Of a DNA stretch of 64,000 nt, positions 10,396-21,233 are shown in pieces; position 1 is the stretch's first letter, and every line of letters starts with the position of its first letter. Source of the stretch: Clostridium sp. (GTDB lineage Bacteria; Bacillota; Clostridia; Clostridiales; Clostridiaceae). The translations under genes were made by a program, and so were the position numbers. The notes under the pieces are model-generated. The model saw nothing but the letters and a program-made list of their open reading frames with translations, ran no database searches and had not been told where the DNA came from. The stretch lies in contig NZ_JAGHFX010000049.1 in NCBI RefSeq assembly GCF_017888565.1, forward strand, positions 1 through 64,000. Direction: 5' to 3'.

Positions 10396-12243
10396 ATGAG
10401 GCGAATAAGAACAGTTTTATTAATAATTGCAGATATATTTTTAGTGAATATGGCGCATTTATTAGCTATAAATATTACATTTCCAGACAAATTTACTCAT
10501 ATAACTACTATATATCAACATGATTTTATGGTTGTTAGCTTAGTATATATTATAGCTTTTTTGGCTGCTAAAATGTATCACTCATTATGGGATCAAACAG
10601 GTACAGATGAATTTTTACTTGGTGTATCAGGAGGAACTATAGCAGGTATTGTTGTAGTTATATATACTAGGTTTATTGGTGCTACTATTCCTATAAACGT
10701 TTGTGTCCTAGGAACAGTGTTTAGTATAGTATTTGTACTAGGGCTAAGAATATTATATAGAGTATATAGAAGAGCATTACTTTATATGCCATATAAATAT
10801 TCAGCAGATCAAAGAAGAGTAATGATTGTTGGGGCAGGATCAGCAGGAACTATGATAATAAATGAAATGTTTTCAAAAAGAGAACTAAAATATAATCCCG
10901 TTGTGTTAATTGATGATGATAGATATAAAAGAGGTAAGAGAATATCTGGTGTAAAAATTGAAGGTAATAGATATGATATACCACATATAGCTAAGGAAAA
11001 GGAAATTGACCTAATAGTAATAGCAATTCCAACACTGGATACTAAGAATAAAAATGAAATTATTGAAATTTGTACGAAGGCACGTTGCAAGATACAAATT
11101 ATACCTGGTATTTATGAAATATTAACTGGTGAAGCTTCTGTTAGTAGAATCAAGGATGTAGAACTTGAGGATCTTTTAGGTAGAGAACAAGTTAGCCTTG
11201 ATGGTGAATGTATTAAGAATTATATAAACAACAATAATATTATTGTTACTGGTGGCGGAGGGTCAATTGGTTCAGAATTATGTAGACAAATTGCAATATA
11301 TAATCCTAAGAGTCTAATTATTTTTGATATTTACGAAAATAATGCATATGATATTCAAAATGAATTAAAATATAAATATCCAAAGCTTCATATAGAAACA
11401 CTTATAGGAAGTATTAGAGATGAGAAAAGATTAGAAGAAGTCTTTAGTAAATACGATATAGATGTAGTATTTCATGCTGCAGCGCATAAACATGTACCAT
11501 TAATGGAGGATAGTCCAAAAGAAGCAATAAAAAATAATGTGTTTGGAACATATAAATTATCTAAAGTAGCTGATAAATACAATGTTAAAAAGTTTGTATT
11601 AATATCAACTGATAAGGCTGTAAATCCAACTAATATAATGGGGGCAACTAAGAGATTATGTGAAATGATTATTCAAGCAATGAATAATGAGAGTGAAACA
11701 GATTTTGTTGCTGTAAGATTTGGTAATGTATTAGGAAGTAATGGTTCAGTTATACCATTGTTTAAAAAGCAAATAGCTAATGGTGGGCCAGTAACTGTTA
11801 CTCATAAAAATATTACAAGATTTTTTATGCTTATACCTGAAGCAGCACAGCTTGTATTGCAAGCTGGTGCTCTTGCAAAAGGTGGAGAAGTATTTGTTTT
11901 AGATATGGGGAAACCAGTAAAAATATATGACTTAGCTTGTGATTTAATAAGATTATCAGGATTAGAACCTAATAAAGACATTAAAATTGAAGTTACTGGC
12001 TTAAGACCAGGAGAAAAATTATATGAAGAATTACTTATGAGTGAAGAAGGATTAACAGATACTACTCATAATAAAATTTATATAGGTAAACCTACATTTA
12101 CTAGTTATAATAAGTTGAAAGATAAGCTTGAGCAATTAGAAAGCTTGTTAGAAGAAAATGATAATGATGTAATCAAAAATAAAATGGCAGAAATTGTACC
12201 AACTTATAAAAGACCAGTTCAAGATGAAGTAGCGGTTGAGTAA
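10396..12243 (+). CDS. Membrane nucleoside-diphosphate-sugar 4,6-dehydratase (CapD/PglF/WbpM-like)
   Basis: N-terminal TM helices; RVMIVGAGSAGTMII; IVTGGGGSIGSELCRQI; ISTDKAVNPTNIMGATKRLCEM. Confidence 0.92.
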   Translation: MRRIRTVLLIIADIFLVNMAHLLAINITFPDKFTHITTIYQHDFMVVSLVYIIAFLAAKMYHSLWDQTGTDEFLLGVSGGTIAGIVVVIYTRFIGATIPINVCVLGTVFSIVFVLGLRILYRVYRRALLYMPYKYSADQRRVMIVGAGSAGTMIINEMFSKRELKYNPVVLIDDDRYKRGKRISGVKIEGNRYDIPHIAKEKEIDLIVIAIPTLDTKNKNEIIEICTKARCKIQIIPGIYEILTGEASVSRIKDVELEDLLGREQVSLDGECIKNYINNNNIIVTGGGGSIGSELCRQIAIYNPKSLIIFDIYENNAYDIQNELKYKYPKLHIETLIGSIRDEKRLEEVFSKYDIDVVFHAAAHKHVPLMEDSPKEAIKNNVFGTYKLSKVADKYNVKKFVLISTDKAVNPTNIMGATKRLCEMIIQAMNNESETDFVAVRFGNVLGSNGSVIPLFKKQIANGGPVTVTHKNITRFFMLIPEAAQLVLQAGALAKGGEVFVLDMGKPVKIYDLACDLIRLSGLEPNKDIKIEVTGLRPGEKLYEELLMSEEGLTDTTHNKIYIGKPTFTSYNKLKDKLEQLESLLEENDNDVIKNKMAEIVPTYKRPVQDEVAVE

Positions 12244-12268
12244 GTTTTTTAAATAAAGATATAATTTT

Positions 12269-12302
12269 AATAACTGTTAACAGTTAAATGTTAGCAGTTA
12301 TT
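12269..12302 (+). terminator. Intra-operon hairpin, weak terminator/attenuator-like
   Basis: AATAACTGTTAACA-GTTAAA-TGTTAGCAGTTATT (one G-T pair) followed by TTAAAA. Confidence 0.45.
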
Positions 12303-12324
12303 TTAAAATAGAGGGTGAAAGACT

Positions 12325-14043
12325 ATGATTGATGTTTTCTTATTAACGGATATGAGAAAAATTATTTATGAGAATGGTAATGAAGTAGAGATAGATAGTA
12401 TAATTACAAATATAGATATTGATTTTGAATGCAAAAAATTTCTAAAATATATAGAAAATCAAAAAATCAATAATATGAAAATTAAAGATATGTATCTATG
12501 GGAAAATATAGAGATTTATAATTTTTTTAGAGCTTCATATGCAGATACTCTTAAAGATATAATAGGCAATGTTATATTAGGGGAAAGTATTTTAAAAGAG
12601 TTAGAGGAAAAAGAGTTCTTAGTAAAAACAGATTCCTCACTTATAGTAGATATATTTCGAAACGTATTAAAAATAAAAAATGTAGAGTATGTAGAGAATA
12701 TAAAACAAATAACAGATTCTTATAAATCAAATTATTATAAAATCGCTAGACGTTTAATAAAGGGTATATTTAAGTTGTTTAAATATAAACTAGAAAAATC
12801 TAAAAAAGATAATATGCTAATTTTTACGCAAGTTGGATCAATAAATTCTTTGAAAATAGGAGAAGATAATATTCAGTATGACTCTTTATATGGAATAATA
12901 AGAGATCAGCTAATTGAAAAATCAAATTTGTGTGAAGTACAATTTTTAAATAGTAGAAATATGATAAGTAAATCTGAATTGTTAGGATCTAATTTCATTC
13001 CTTTTGAAATAATTCAAATTTTCAAGAAAATTGAGCAGAGAATTAGTAAATTGACAATAAAAAATGAATTAAGATATATAGATGAATTTGATTATGTTTA
13101 TAAAAATTATAATTTAAATAATATAATAAAAGAAAAGTTAATAAATATATTACCAGATACCTATAATAGTTATATTTTAGAGATTAAGGTATGGGAAAGA
13201 CTTCTTAAGTTCTTAAAAATAAAGAAAGTTGTAACTGTAGATGAAGCAGATAGGCCGAGATGCTTAATAGTTGCAGCAAATAGATTAGATGTAAAATCCT
13301 TTGCTATTCAACATGGATTAATCAATGAAACATCATCAGCATATTTGATACCAAGTAAAGAGGAAATACTTGTACCAAATACAACATTTTTATGGGGAAA
13401 TAGCTTTAAGGAGTTATTAATACAAAATACTAATGTATACAAAGATAAAAATTTACAAATTATTGGGCAGCCAAGAACTGATTATCTACATAAAAAAATA
13501 AAAGACAAGCAATTTGATAAAGATAACAAAAAGAAAATTCTTTTTGTAACACAGCCAATAGAAGATTTGGCACAAGGAGCTATTAATATGCTTTGTGAAT
13601 CTTTAACAGATTTAGAGGACTACAAATTAATTATAAAATTACATCCAGCTGATACATTTCAAAAAATGTATGAATCATGTTGTATCAAAAATGGGATTAC
13701 AAATTATGAAATTACTAAAGAACTAGATATTTATGATGCTTTGATTTGGTGTGATTTAATAATTAGTGTTCATTCAACAGTAGTTTTGGAAGGAGCAATA
13801 CTAAATAAACCATCAATTTGTATATTATTACCTAAGTATAATGATGAAGGAAATTTTGTGAAAAGTGGTTTATCTATGGGCGCTAGTTCCTCAAATGAGC
13901 TGTATAATTTACTAAATAATAGTGAAGTATTAAATGAAATAAATTATGAACCATTTATAAAAGATAATTTTTATAATATAGATGGCCAAGTTTACAAAAG
14001 AGCAATAGATAGAATTTTAGAAGGAGAAAGTATGGATGTTTAA
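12325..14043 (+). CDS. Predicted GT-B-like glycosyltransferase (capsule/sialyltransferase-like), uncharacterised
   Basis: FAIQHGLINETSSAYLIPSKEEILVPN, YKLIIKLHPADTFQKMYE (HP motif), LIISVHSTVVLEGAILNKPSI (S/T motif). Confidence 0.55.
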   Translation: MIDVFLLTDMRKIIYENGNEVEIDSIITNIDIDFECKKFLKYIENQKINNMKIKDMYLWENIEIYNFFRASYADTLKDIIGNVILGESILKELEEKEFLVKTDSSLIVDIFRNVLKIKNVEYVENIKQITDSYKSNYYKIARRLIKGIFKLFKYKLEKSKKDNMLIFTQVGSINSLKIGEDNIQYDSLYGIIRDQLIEKSNLCEVQFLNSRNMISKSELLGSNFIPFEIIQIFKKIEQRISKLTIKNELRYIDEFDYVYKNYNLNNIIKEKLINILPDTYNSYILEIKVWERLLKFLKIKKVVTVDEADRPRCLIVAANRLDVKSFAIQHGLINETSSAYLIPSKEEILVPNTTFLWGNSFKELLIQNTNVYKDKNLQIIGQPRTDYLHKKIKDKQFDKDNKKKILFVTQPIEDLAQGAINMLCESLTDLEDYKLIIKLHPADTFQKMYESCCIKNGITNYEITKELDIYDALIWCDLIISVHSTVVLEGAILNKPSICILLPKYNDEGNFVKSGLSMGASSSNELYNLLNNSEVLNEINYEPFIKDNFYNIDGQVYKRAIDRILEGESMDV

Positions 14044-15493
14044 TAAGATAGATAAGAAGCAATTAATAATTTATTTGATTACATTAGTTTTATTAGAAGG
14101 GATTCTTATAGGTTTATTATGGGGAAGTGAAGCAAAGTTAACTCTAATGCTAGGAATGCTATCTATTCCATTTGCAGAATTATTAGTGTTTTTTATGTTT
14201 TCATCACTTGAAAGATGTATTATGGCAATTTCATTTTCTATTCCTTTATTACCACTGAGTGGATATGTTTTATTAAGAATAGGCTTATTAGATTATCAAT
14301 GGTTTTTTTATACATTATTTTATATCATTTCTTTAATAGCACTTATAAAAAATCAAGTACATAAATCAATTAATTTTAGAAATCTTATAATTAAAAATAA
14401 AATCCTAAGGTTAACTTTATTTATATTACTTATAGTAAGTAGTTGTTTTGCATATGATAAGCAGTTAAGCTTTATGATTGTATTGTTATCTTTTATACCT
14501 TTTTCAATATTTTTTATATTGATTAAGGCTTTAGATGTAAAAAATAAAAAGAAATTATTAAATAATGTATTCTTATCAATTGCAATAGGGTGTATAGTTT
14601 CATCAATACCTGATATTTTATACTTCATACTTCTTTGGGTTTCTGGAAATAAAGCATCAAGAATATATGGACCTTTAGGATCAAATTTTATACTTATATA
14701 TGATTTAATAATATATTCAGTGTTACTTGCTAAGTGGCTAAAAGAAAGAAGTTTAAAAAATGTTTTGACTCTTCTAGTTATAGCTATGAGTCTGATTATT
14801 TCAATGCAACTTTCAAGAGGCGCATTAATTAGTTTTTTTGCAATATTAATTATTTTCTTTATATTCGATATTAAAAGTTATAAGAGGATTGTGCCTATAA
14901 TACTTATATTTGGAACTATTTTGACTTATAACGTTATGGGGAGAGCAGATGTAGCACAAGATGCAACCATACAAGAGGCACACGAGATCATTTCTGGTAA
15001 TAAGAATCAAGAGCTTGAGATGAATATTGGAAGTACTGGGAATTTAATAGTAAAGATTATTAAAAGTCAAAGCAAAACTAGACAAATTTTGTGGGAAACA
15101 GGAATAAGAATATCTATGGATTATCCATATACAGGAGTTGGTATAGGTAATTATAAGAATTTCTATCAAGAGTATTCAGGAAGTAACAGACCATATTCGG
15201 ATGCACATAATATTTTATTAAATATGAGCTCAGAAATTGGAATGCCATTTATGGTAGTTTCGATCTTACTTATATTAATAATAGGTTTTGGAGCATTAGT
15301 TAATTATTTTAATACAGAGAAAAAAGATGTAAAGAAAAATAATATAGCTATTATGGCAGTTATAGTAGTCATACTTTTATATGGGAATCTAACGGGGATT
15401 GCATTCCAAACAACTAATGAGATTTATAGTTTTACCCCAACATTTATTATTATATTTATGTTATTTTATAGAGATTACATTAATGAATTTTAG
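14036..15493 (+). CDS. O-antigen ligase/polymerase (Wzy/WaaL) family membrane protein
   Basis: Multi-TM; RQILWETGIRISMDYPYTGVGIGNYKNFY...DAHNILLNMSSEIG. Confidence 0.8.
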   Translation: MFNKIDKKQLIIYLITLVLLEGILIGLLWGSEAKLTLMLGMLSIPFAELLVFFMFSSLERCIMAISFSIPLLPLSGYVLLRIGLLDYQWFFYTLFYIISLIALIKNQVHKSINFRNLIIKNKILRLTLFILLIVSSCFAYDKQLSFMIVLLSFIPFSIFFILIKALDVKNKKKLLNNVFLSIAIGCIVSSIPDILYFILLWVSGNKASRIYGPLGSNFILIYDLIIYSVLLAKWLKERSLKNVLTLLVIAMSLIISMQLSRGALISFFAILIIFFIFDIKSYKRIVPIILIFGTILTYNVMGRADVAQDATIQEAHEIISGNKNQELEMNIGSTGNLIVKIIKSQSKTRQILWETGIRISMDYPYTGVGIGNYKNFYQEYSGSNRPYSDAHNILLNMSSEIGMPFMVVSILLILIIGFGALVNYFNTEKKDVKKNNIAIMAVIVVILLYGNLTGIAFQTTNEIYSFTPTFIIIFMLFYRDYINEF

Positions 15494-15512
15494 TTCAATA
15501 AGAGGTGTTTAA

Positions 15513-16583
15513 ATGAAAATTTGTTTTCTAGGAGATGCAGCAAGTATCCATATAAGAAGATGGTGTGAATTTTTTAGAGATAAGGGTGATGATGTTAGCA
15601 TCATATCTTTTAATAATGCTGAAATACCAGGGATAAAGGTTTATTTTGTTGGTGATAAACTTAACATAAATGGTGATGGTGGAAATATAGCTTATTTAAA
15701 AAAAGTAAGAGTAATTAAGAAGCTACTGAAAAAAGTGAAGCCGGACATAGTAAATGCACATTATTTAACTAGCTATGGGCTTATAGGCACATTAATAAAT
15801 TGTAAGCCTTTTATTGTATCAACCTGGGGAAGCGATGTTCTTGTGACTCCTAAAAAAAATATAGTATACAATGCTTTAACTAGATTTGTAATAAGTAAGG
15901 CATCATTGATTACATCAGATTCAAACTTTATGTCAAAGGAAATAATTTCATTGGGGGGGAAAATCGAAAAAGTTATAACAGCTCCAATGGGAATAAATAA
16001 TATTGAATTTAATAATAAAGATGAAAATAGAAAAGAAAAAACTTTTTTAAGTATGAGAACATTATGCGATAATTCAAATGTTGATTGTATATTGAGAGCA
16101 TTTAAAATGGTTTTAGCGGTATATAGAGATGCAAAATTAATAATTACAAATTCTGGAGAGAAAAAAGATGATATTATAAATTTAATAAAGGAATTAGATT
16201 TACAAAATAATGTAGAATATTTAGGATTTATAAATAGAGAAACTGTTAAGGAACTATTAAAAACTTCAAGTATATATATATCTATTCCTACTTCAGACTC
16301 TACATCTGTTACTTTGTTAGAGGGAATGGCAAGTGGAATTTTTCCTATAGTTTCTAATTTGCCAGCTAATAAAGAGTGGATAACTCATAATAAAAATGGA
16401 TATATACTAAAAAATATAGATGAAAAGGAACTTTCAAAACTTATGATTAGTTCTCTAGAGAATGAAGAAATAAAAAATTATGCAAAAGATATAAATGAAA
16501 AAATTATAAATGAAAGAGCTATATGGGAAGACAATATGACATTTATAAGGGAAAAATATATAAAAGTGTTGATGGATAAATAA
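15513..16583 (+). CDS. Glycosyltransferase family 4 protein
   Basis: MKICFLGDAASIHIRRWCEFF; PDIVNAHYLTSYG; SIPTSDSTSVTLLEGMASGIFPIVSN. Confidence 0.85.
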   Translation: MKICFLGDAASIHIRRWCEFFRDKGDDVSIISFNNAEIPGIKVYFVGDKLNINGDGGNIAYLKKVRVIKKLLKKVKPDIVNAHYLTSYGLIGTLINCKPFIVSTWGSDVLVTPKKNIVYNALTRFVISKASLITSDSNFMSKEIISLGGKIEKVITAPMGINNIEFNNKDENRKEKTFLSMRTLCDNSNVDCILRAFKMVLAVYRDAKLIITNSGEKKDDIINLIKELDLQNNVEYLGFINRETVKELLKTSSIYISIPTSDSTSVTLLEGMASGIFPIVSNLPANKEWITHNKNGYILKNIDEKELSKLMISSLENEEIKNYAKDINEKIINERAIWEDNMTFIREKYIKVLMDK

Positions 16584-16713
16584 TTTATTAGACAATACAA
16601 AGGAGAATACTACAATAAAGATTAAAATTAAATGTCAATAGACAAATATAATTATGTGATGTTATAATTATAAGGAATTTTATAATTTGTAAATAAGTTT
16701 AGAGGAATAGTAT

Positions 16714-17319
16714 ATGAAAAGTTTAAATAGAATTTGTAAGCGGTTATTTGATATAGTAGCATCTTTTATGGGGATAATAATAATAAGTCCAGTTCTTTTA
16801 ATTATAGCTATTTTTATTAAATTAGGTTCAAATGGACCAATATTTTTTAAACAAGAGCGAGTAGGACTTAAAGGAAAACACTTTTTTATATTAAAATTTA
16901 GAACAATGATTATTAATGCGGAGAAATATGGAAAGCAGATAACTGTTGGGAAAGATAATAGAATAACTTCAGTAGGTAAATTTTTAAGAAAATATAAGTT
17001 AGATGAATTACCACAATTAATAAATGTTTTAAAAGGAGATATGAGTCTAGTGGGACCAAGGCCAGAGGTTCCGAGATACGTAAAGTTATATTCTAATGAA
17101 CAACGTAAAGTCTTAGAAGTTAGACCAGGAATTACAGACTTAGCATCTTTAAGATATAGCGATGAAAATGACCTTTTAGGAACAGTAGAGAATCCGGAAG
17201 AATACTACATAAATGTAATTATGAAGGATAAGTTAAATTTGAATTTAGAGTACATTGATAAAAGCAATGTATTTTATGATATTGTAATTATTTTGAAAAC
17301 AATAGCAAAATGTATTTAA
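16714..17319 (+). CDS. Initiating sugar (undecaprenyl-phosphate glycosyl-1-phosphate) transferase
   Basis: KRLFDIVASFMGIIIISPVLLIIAIFIKLGSNGPIFFKQERVGLKGKHFFILKFRTM; KYKLDELPQLINVLKGDMSLVGPRPEVPRY. Confidence 0.93.
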   Translation: MKSLNRICKRLFDIVASFMGIIIISPVLLIIAIFIKLGSNGPIFFKQERVGLKGKHFFILKFRTMIINAEKYGKQITVGKDNRITSVGKFLRKYKLDELPQLINVLKGDMSLVGPRPEVPRYVKLYSNEQRKVLEVRPGITDLASLRYSDENDLLGTVENPEEYYINVIMKDKLNLNLEYIDKSNVFYDIVIILKTIAKCI

Positions 17320-17334
17320 GAAGGTGGTTAAATT

Positions 17335-18423
17335 ATGAGAAGAATGAAATTTGCCATAATAGGTTGTGGAAGAATATCATACAAACATGTTGAAGCTATA
17401 ATTGAAAATTCTGATACATCAGAATTAGTAGCAACTTGCGATGTAAAATTAGACTTAGCAATAGCAAAAAAAAATGAATATATTGGAAATTTAAAAACTA
17501 GAGAAGCTAAAGTTTCTGTATATGAGAATTATAAAGAGATGTTAGAAAATGAAGATATAGATATAGTTACAATTGCAACAGAAAGTGGATATCATGCTGA
17601 AATAGCAATTTACTGTATGAATAAAGGTAAGCATGTAATAGTTGAAAAGCCAATGGCTATGTCAATAGATGATGCAAATGAAATGATTGAAGTTGCAAAG
17701 AAAAATAAGGTTAAGTTATCTGTAGCTCATCAAAATAGATTTAACAAGCCGATTCAAAAATTAAGAGAAGCAGTTGAAGAAGATAAGCTTGGTAGGATAA
17801 TGAATGGTACTGCAAGAATTCTTTGGAGAAGAGATAATAACTATTATAAGCAAGCACCATGGAGAGGTACATATGAATTAGATGGTGGTACTCTTATGAA
17901 TCAATGTATTCATAATATAGATTTACTTCAATGGATGATAGGGTCAGAAGTAGAAAGAGTTTATGCTGAAACAGAAACTTTTAGAAATCCTATAGAAGCA
18001 GAAGACTTTGGAGCTATAATAGTAAGATTCAAAAATGGAGCTATTGGCATTATAGAAGGAAGCGCAGTAGTGTATCCAAAAAATTTAGAAGAAACATTAA
18101 GTATTTTTGGAACAGAAGGTACAGTAGTTATTGGTGGATTAGCTGTTAACGAATTAAAAACTTGGAGATTTAAAAACGAAGATGAGGAAGCTATAAAGAA
18201 GGATTTACAAGTTCAAATAGATAGTGTTTATGGAAAAGGGCATACTCCTTTATTTAAAGATGTAGTAGAGTCTATAAAAGAAGATAGAAAGCCATATGTA
18301 AGTGGTGAGGACGCAATTGTACCTTTATCAATAATATTAGCTGCATATAAATCTAAAAAAACAGGTTTACCAGTTAATTTTCCATTTACAGATTTTTCAA
18401 CTTTGGATATGATAAATAAATAA
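17335..18423 (+). CDS. Gfo/Idh/MocA family oxidoreductase
   Basis: MKFAIIGCGRISYKHVEAI; GKHVIVEKPMAMSIDDANEMI; GGTLMNQCIHNIDLLQWM. Confidence 0.88.
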   Translation: MRRMKFAIIGCGRISYKHVEAIIENSDTSELVATCDVKLDLAIAKKNEYIGNLKTREAKVSVYENYKEMLENEDIDIVTIATESGYHAEIAIYCMNKGKHVIVEKPMAMSIDDANEMIEVAKKNKVKLSVAHQNRFNKPIQKLREAVEEDKLGRIMNGTARILWRRDNNYYKQAPWRGTYELDGGTLMNQCIHNIDLLQWMIGSEVERVYAETETFRNPIEAEDFGAIIVRFKNGAIGIIEGSAVVYPKNLEETLSIFGTEGTVVIGGLAVNELKTWRFKNEDEEAIKKDLQVQIDSVYGKGHTPLFKDVVESIKEDRKPYVSGEDAIVPLSIILAAYKSKKTGLPVNFPFTDFSTLDMINK

Positions 18424-18440
18424 TAATTTAGCTTAATAAA

Positions 18441-18485
18441 TGGGGAAGGGTTAAAGCTTATAAAGCTTTTGAAACTTCCCCAATT
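18441..18485 (+). terminator. Probable terminator hairpin
   Basis: TGGGGAAG...CTTCCCCA stem with inner AAAGCTTATAAAGCTTT; short T-rich tail. Confidence 0.55.
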
Positions 18486-18540
18486 TGTGTATAATTGATT
18501 ATTATAACAGTTATTAAAGTATATATTTTGAGGTGAGTTA

Positions 18541-19563
18541 ATGAATAAAAGTGTTGCTGTAATTATACCTTGTAGAAATGAAGAGGACTATATTGGCAAA
18601 TGTATAGAATCATTTTTAAAACAAAGCTATCCAAGGGAATTGCTTAAGATAGTTATTTCAGATGGTTTTTCAGATGATAATACTAGAAGTATTATTAAAG
18701 ACTATATGAAAAATAATGAAAATCTAATACTGATAGATAATGAAGGATTAACTGCTCCTAAAGGGATGAATAAAGGAATAAAAGAAACTGATACAGATAT
18801 AATAATTATATTTGGTGCTCATGCTTATGCAGATAAAGATTTTGTTTTAGAAAATGTTAAAGCATTAGAAAATAATGATGTTGGATGTGTAGGAGGAGTT
18901 CTTAAAACTATAAATAGTACAGCAAAAGGTGAAGCAATAGCACAATCTATGATGTGTCCTTTTGGTGTAGGAAATGCTACATTTAGATATGCAGAAAAAG
19001 AATGTTATGTAGATACAGTTGCTTTTGGAGCATACAAAAGAGAAGTTCTTGATAATGTTGGAATTTTTGATGATGAATTAGTAAGAAATCAGGATGATGA
19101 ACTTAACTTTAGAGTAATAAATAATGGGTATAAAATATTATTATCACCCAAAATAAAATCTACTTATTATGGAAGATCCTCTTTTTCTAAGTTGTGGAAA
19201 CAATATTATCAATATGGATTTTGGAAAGTTAGAGTTATTCAAAAACATAATAAGCCAGCTTCTATTAGACATTTGATACCAATGTTATTTGTTTTATATT
19301 TATTATTTGGTGGAATAGTTAGTTTATTCTTAAAAAGTATAAGATATGTTTTTCTTATAATTTTAGCTTTGTATGTTTTATTAGATTTGCTATTTTCTAT
19401 AAAACTTTCACGTAAGAGTAAACTACAATATTTAGGATACATTGCAGTATGTTTTCCAATTTTACATCTTTCATATGGAGTAGGATTTTTATTTGGCATA
19501 TTAAATTTTTATATCCTTAAAAGTGATGAAGTAATTAAGAAGAACTCGAATTTATCAAGATAA
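18541..19563 (+). CDS. Glycosyltransferase family 2 with C-terminal TM segments
   Basis: VAVIIPCRNEEDYIGKCIESFLKQSYP; ISDGFSDDNT; RNQDDELNFR. Confidence 0.88.
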   Translation: MNKSVAVIIPCRNEEDYIGKCIESFLKQSYPRELLKIVISDGFSDDNTRSIIKDYMKNNENLILIDNEGLTAPKGMNKGIKETDTDIIIIFGAHAYADKDFVLENVKALENNDVGCVGGVLKTINSTAKGEAIAQSMMCPFGVGNATFRYAEKECYVDTVAFGAYKREVLDNVGIFDDELVRNQDDELNFRVINNGYKILLSPKIKSTYYGRSSFSKLWKQYYQYGFWKVRVIQKHNKPASIRHLIPMLFVLYLLFGGIVSLFLKSIRYVFLIILALYVLLDLLFSIKLSRKSKLQYLGYIAVCFPILHLSYGVGFLFGILNFYILKSDEVIKKNSNLSR

Positions 19564-19650
19564 TGATTAGAATTTATAATATTATAAGTTTAGTAGAATA
19601 TAAAAATATGAATAGTATTAGTTTAACTGATTTATAGGAGAAAAGTAAAT

Positions 19651-21018
19651 ATGAAAAAAAATATATTATATATAGCTTATTATTTTCCGCCTTTAGCTGG
19701 TAGTGGAGTTCAGAGGACGCTAAAGTTTATTAAGTATTTACCTAGGTATAATAAGAAACCGATAGTAGTGACTGTTAAAAAGGGACATAACTTTGCGTAT
19801 GATGAGGAGCTAATAAAGGAAGTTCCAGACATAGTAAAAATCTACCGTTCAAATTCAGGAGAAAATCTTTGGATAAGAAAGCAAATAGAAGGAATGAATA
19901 AGATTATAATATTAATTAAAAAAATGCTTAATTTGAAAAAGATAAAGAAAATAAATGAAGTAAAAAATATTAATGTTCAAATAGAAGATTTAACAAATAA
20001 TATTACAATAAAGGATAAAATTTTTAAATACTTAGAGTACAATTACTATGTTCCAGATACAAAAATTAGATGGTATAAGAATGCTATAAAAGATGTATTG
20101 GGAAGAGTTTTAAAAAGTGAAGAAATAGATTTGATTTTTTCTACATCAGCACCTTATACAGATCATCTTATCGCGCTTGAAATAAAGAAAAGAACTAATA
20201 AACCGTGGGTTGTAGATCTAAGAGATCCATGGGTAGGAAATAAGTTTATATTTGAAAGATATAATGAAAAAAGAAAAGAAAAAGAAATAAAATTAGAAGC
20301 AGAAGTTATTAGATATGCGGATAAGGTTATCAATGTTACAGAAGAAATAACTAATATGTATATCGCAAGATACCCAGAATATAAGGAGAAGTTTATTACA
20401 ATTACGAATGGTTTTGATATATCAGATAAAGTAGAAGAAAAAATTGAAAGTGAAAAGTTTATAATAAATTATTCAGGAATAGTAGTTGATGGACAAAATC
20501 CCGAAGTGTTTTTAAAAGCAATAGAAGAATTAATTAAGAAGGATACTAAATTTAAAAAAGATGTATTGATTAATTTTACAGGTACAATTGTAGATAAATA
20601 TAAATATATGTTTGATAATGAGTATATTAAAAATAATATACAAATTAATGGATATAAGCCACATAATATTGTACTTAAAGAAATGAAAAAGGCATCTATA
20701 AATCTTCTTATATTACCAGACACTGAAGAAAGTAAAGGTATCTATACTGGAAAAATCTTTGATTATATATTAAGTGAAAAACCAATACTAGGAATAATGC
20801 CATTAGGTGGTGTGGCGTCAGAACTAATTAACTCTAAAAATATAGGTATTGCAGTTTCATGTAATGATTTAGAAGGAATAAGGGATTTTATTGAAAAGAC
20901 TTATATATCATGGAAAAATGGCGTTGATTTAAATACTTCGGCAATTAGTATTTGTAATGAATTTGATAGAAGAAGTTTAACTAAAAGGCTTTCGGATGTT
21001 TTTGATGAGTTAATATAA
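19651..21018 (+). CDS. Glycosyltransferase family 4 protein
   Basis: NILYIAYYFPPLAGSGVQRTLKFIKYL; WVVDLRDPWVGNKF; ITITNGFD; GKIFDYILSEKPILGI. Confidence 0.85.
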   Translation: MKKNILYIAYYFPPLAGSGVQRTLKFIKYLPRYNKKPIVVTVKKGHNFAYDEELIKEVPDIVKIYRSNSGENLWIRKQIEGMNKIIILIKKMLNLKKIKKINEVKNINVQIEDLTNNITIKDKIFKYLEYNYYVPDTKIRWYKNAIKDVLGRVLKSEEIDLIFSTSAPYTDHLIALEIKKRTNKPWVVDLRDPWVGNKFIFERYNEKRKEKEIKLEAEVIRYADKVINVTEEITNMYIARYPEYKEKFITITNGFDISDKVEEKIESEKFIINYSGIVVDGQNPEVFLKAIEELIKKDTKFKKDVLINFTGTIVDKYKYMFDNEYIKNNIQINGYKPHNIVLKEMKKASINLLILPDTEESKGIYTGKIFDYILSEKPILGIMPLGGVASELINSKNIGIAVSCNDLEGIRDFIEKTYISWKNGVDLNTSAISICNEFDRRSLTKRLSDVFDELI

Positions 21019-21113
21019 TAAAATGAATATCGAAAATATTATTAAGAAAACCTTAAGATTAATACTCACATATTAAGAAAATATTAATTGTTAAAATAAA
21101 TCATATTCCATAT

Positions 21114-21158
21114 AATACTAAGTGTACTATGTAAAGTAATACACTTAGTATTTTTTAT
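21114..21158 (+). terminator. Rho-independent terminator ending the polysaccharide cluster
   Basis: AATACTAAGTGTA...TACACTTAGTATT followed by TTTTTATTTT. Confidence 0.8.
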
Positions 21159-21233
21159 TTTAGTGAAATTAGTAGTTACTATATATATAGGTAACTACTA
21201 TATGATTTATTGATAAATAGAGGGGGATTTTAT

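Noticed and set aside
1702-21018. Calling the locus an LPS O-antigen or legionaminic-acid cluster
   Set aside because: Ligase-, LpxD- and NeuB-like names do not imply LPS, and the aminotransferase and acetyltransferase needed for legionaminic/pseudaminic acid are not seen in this window.
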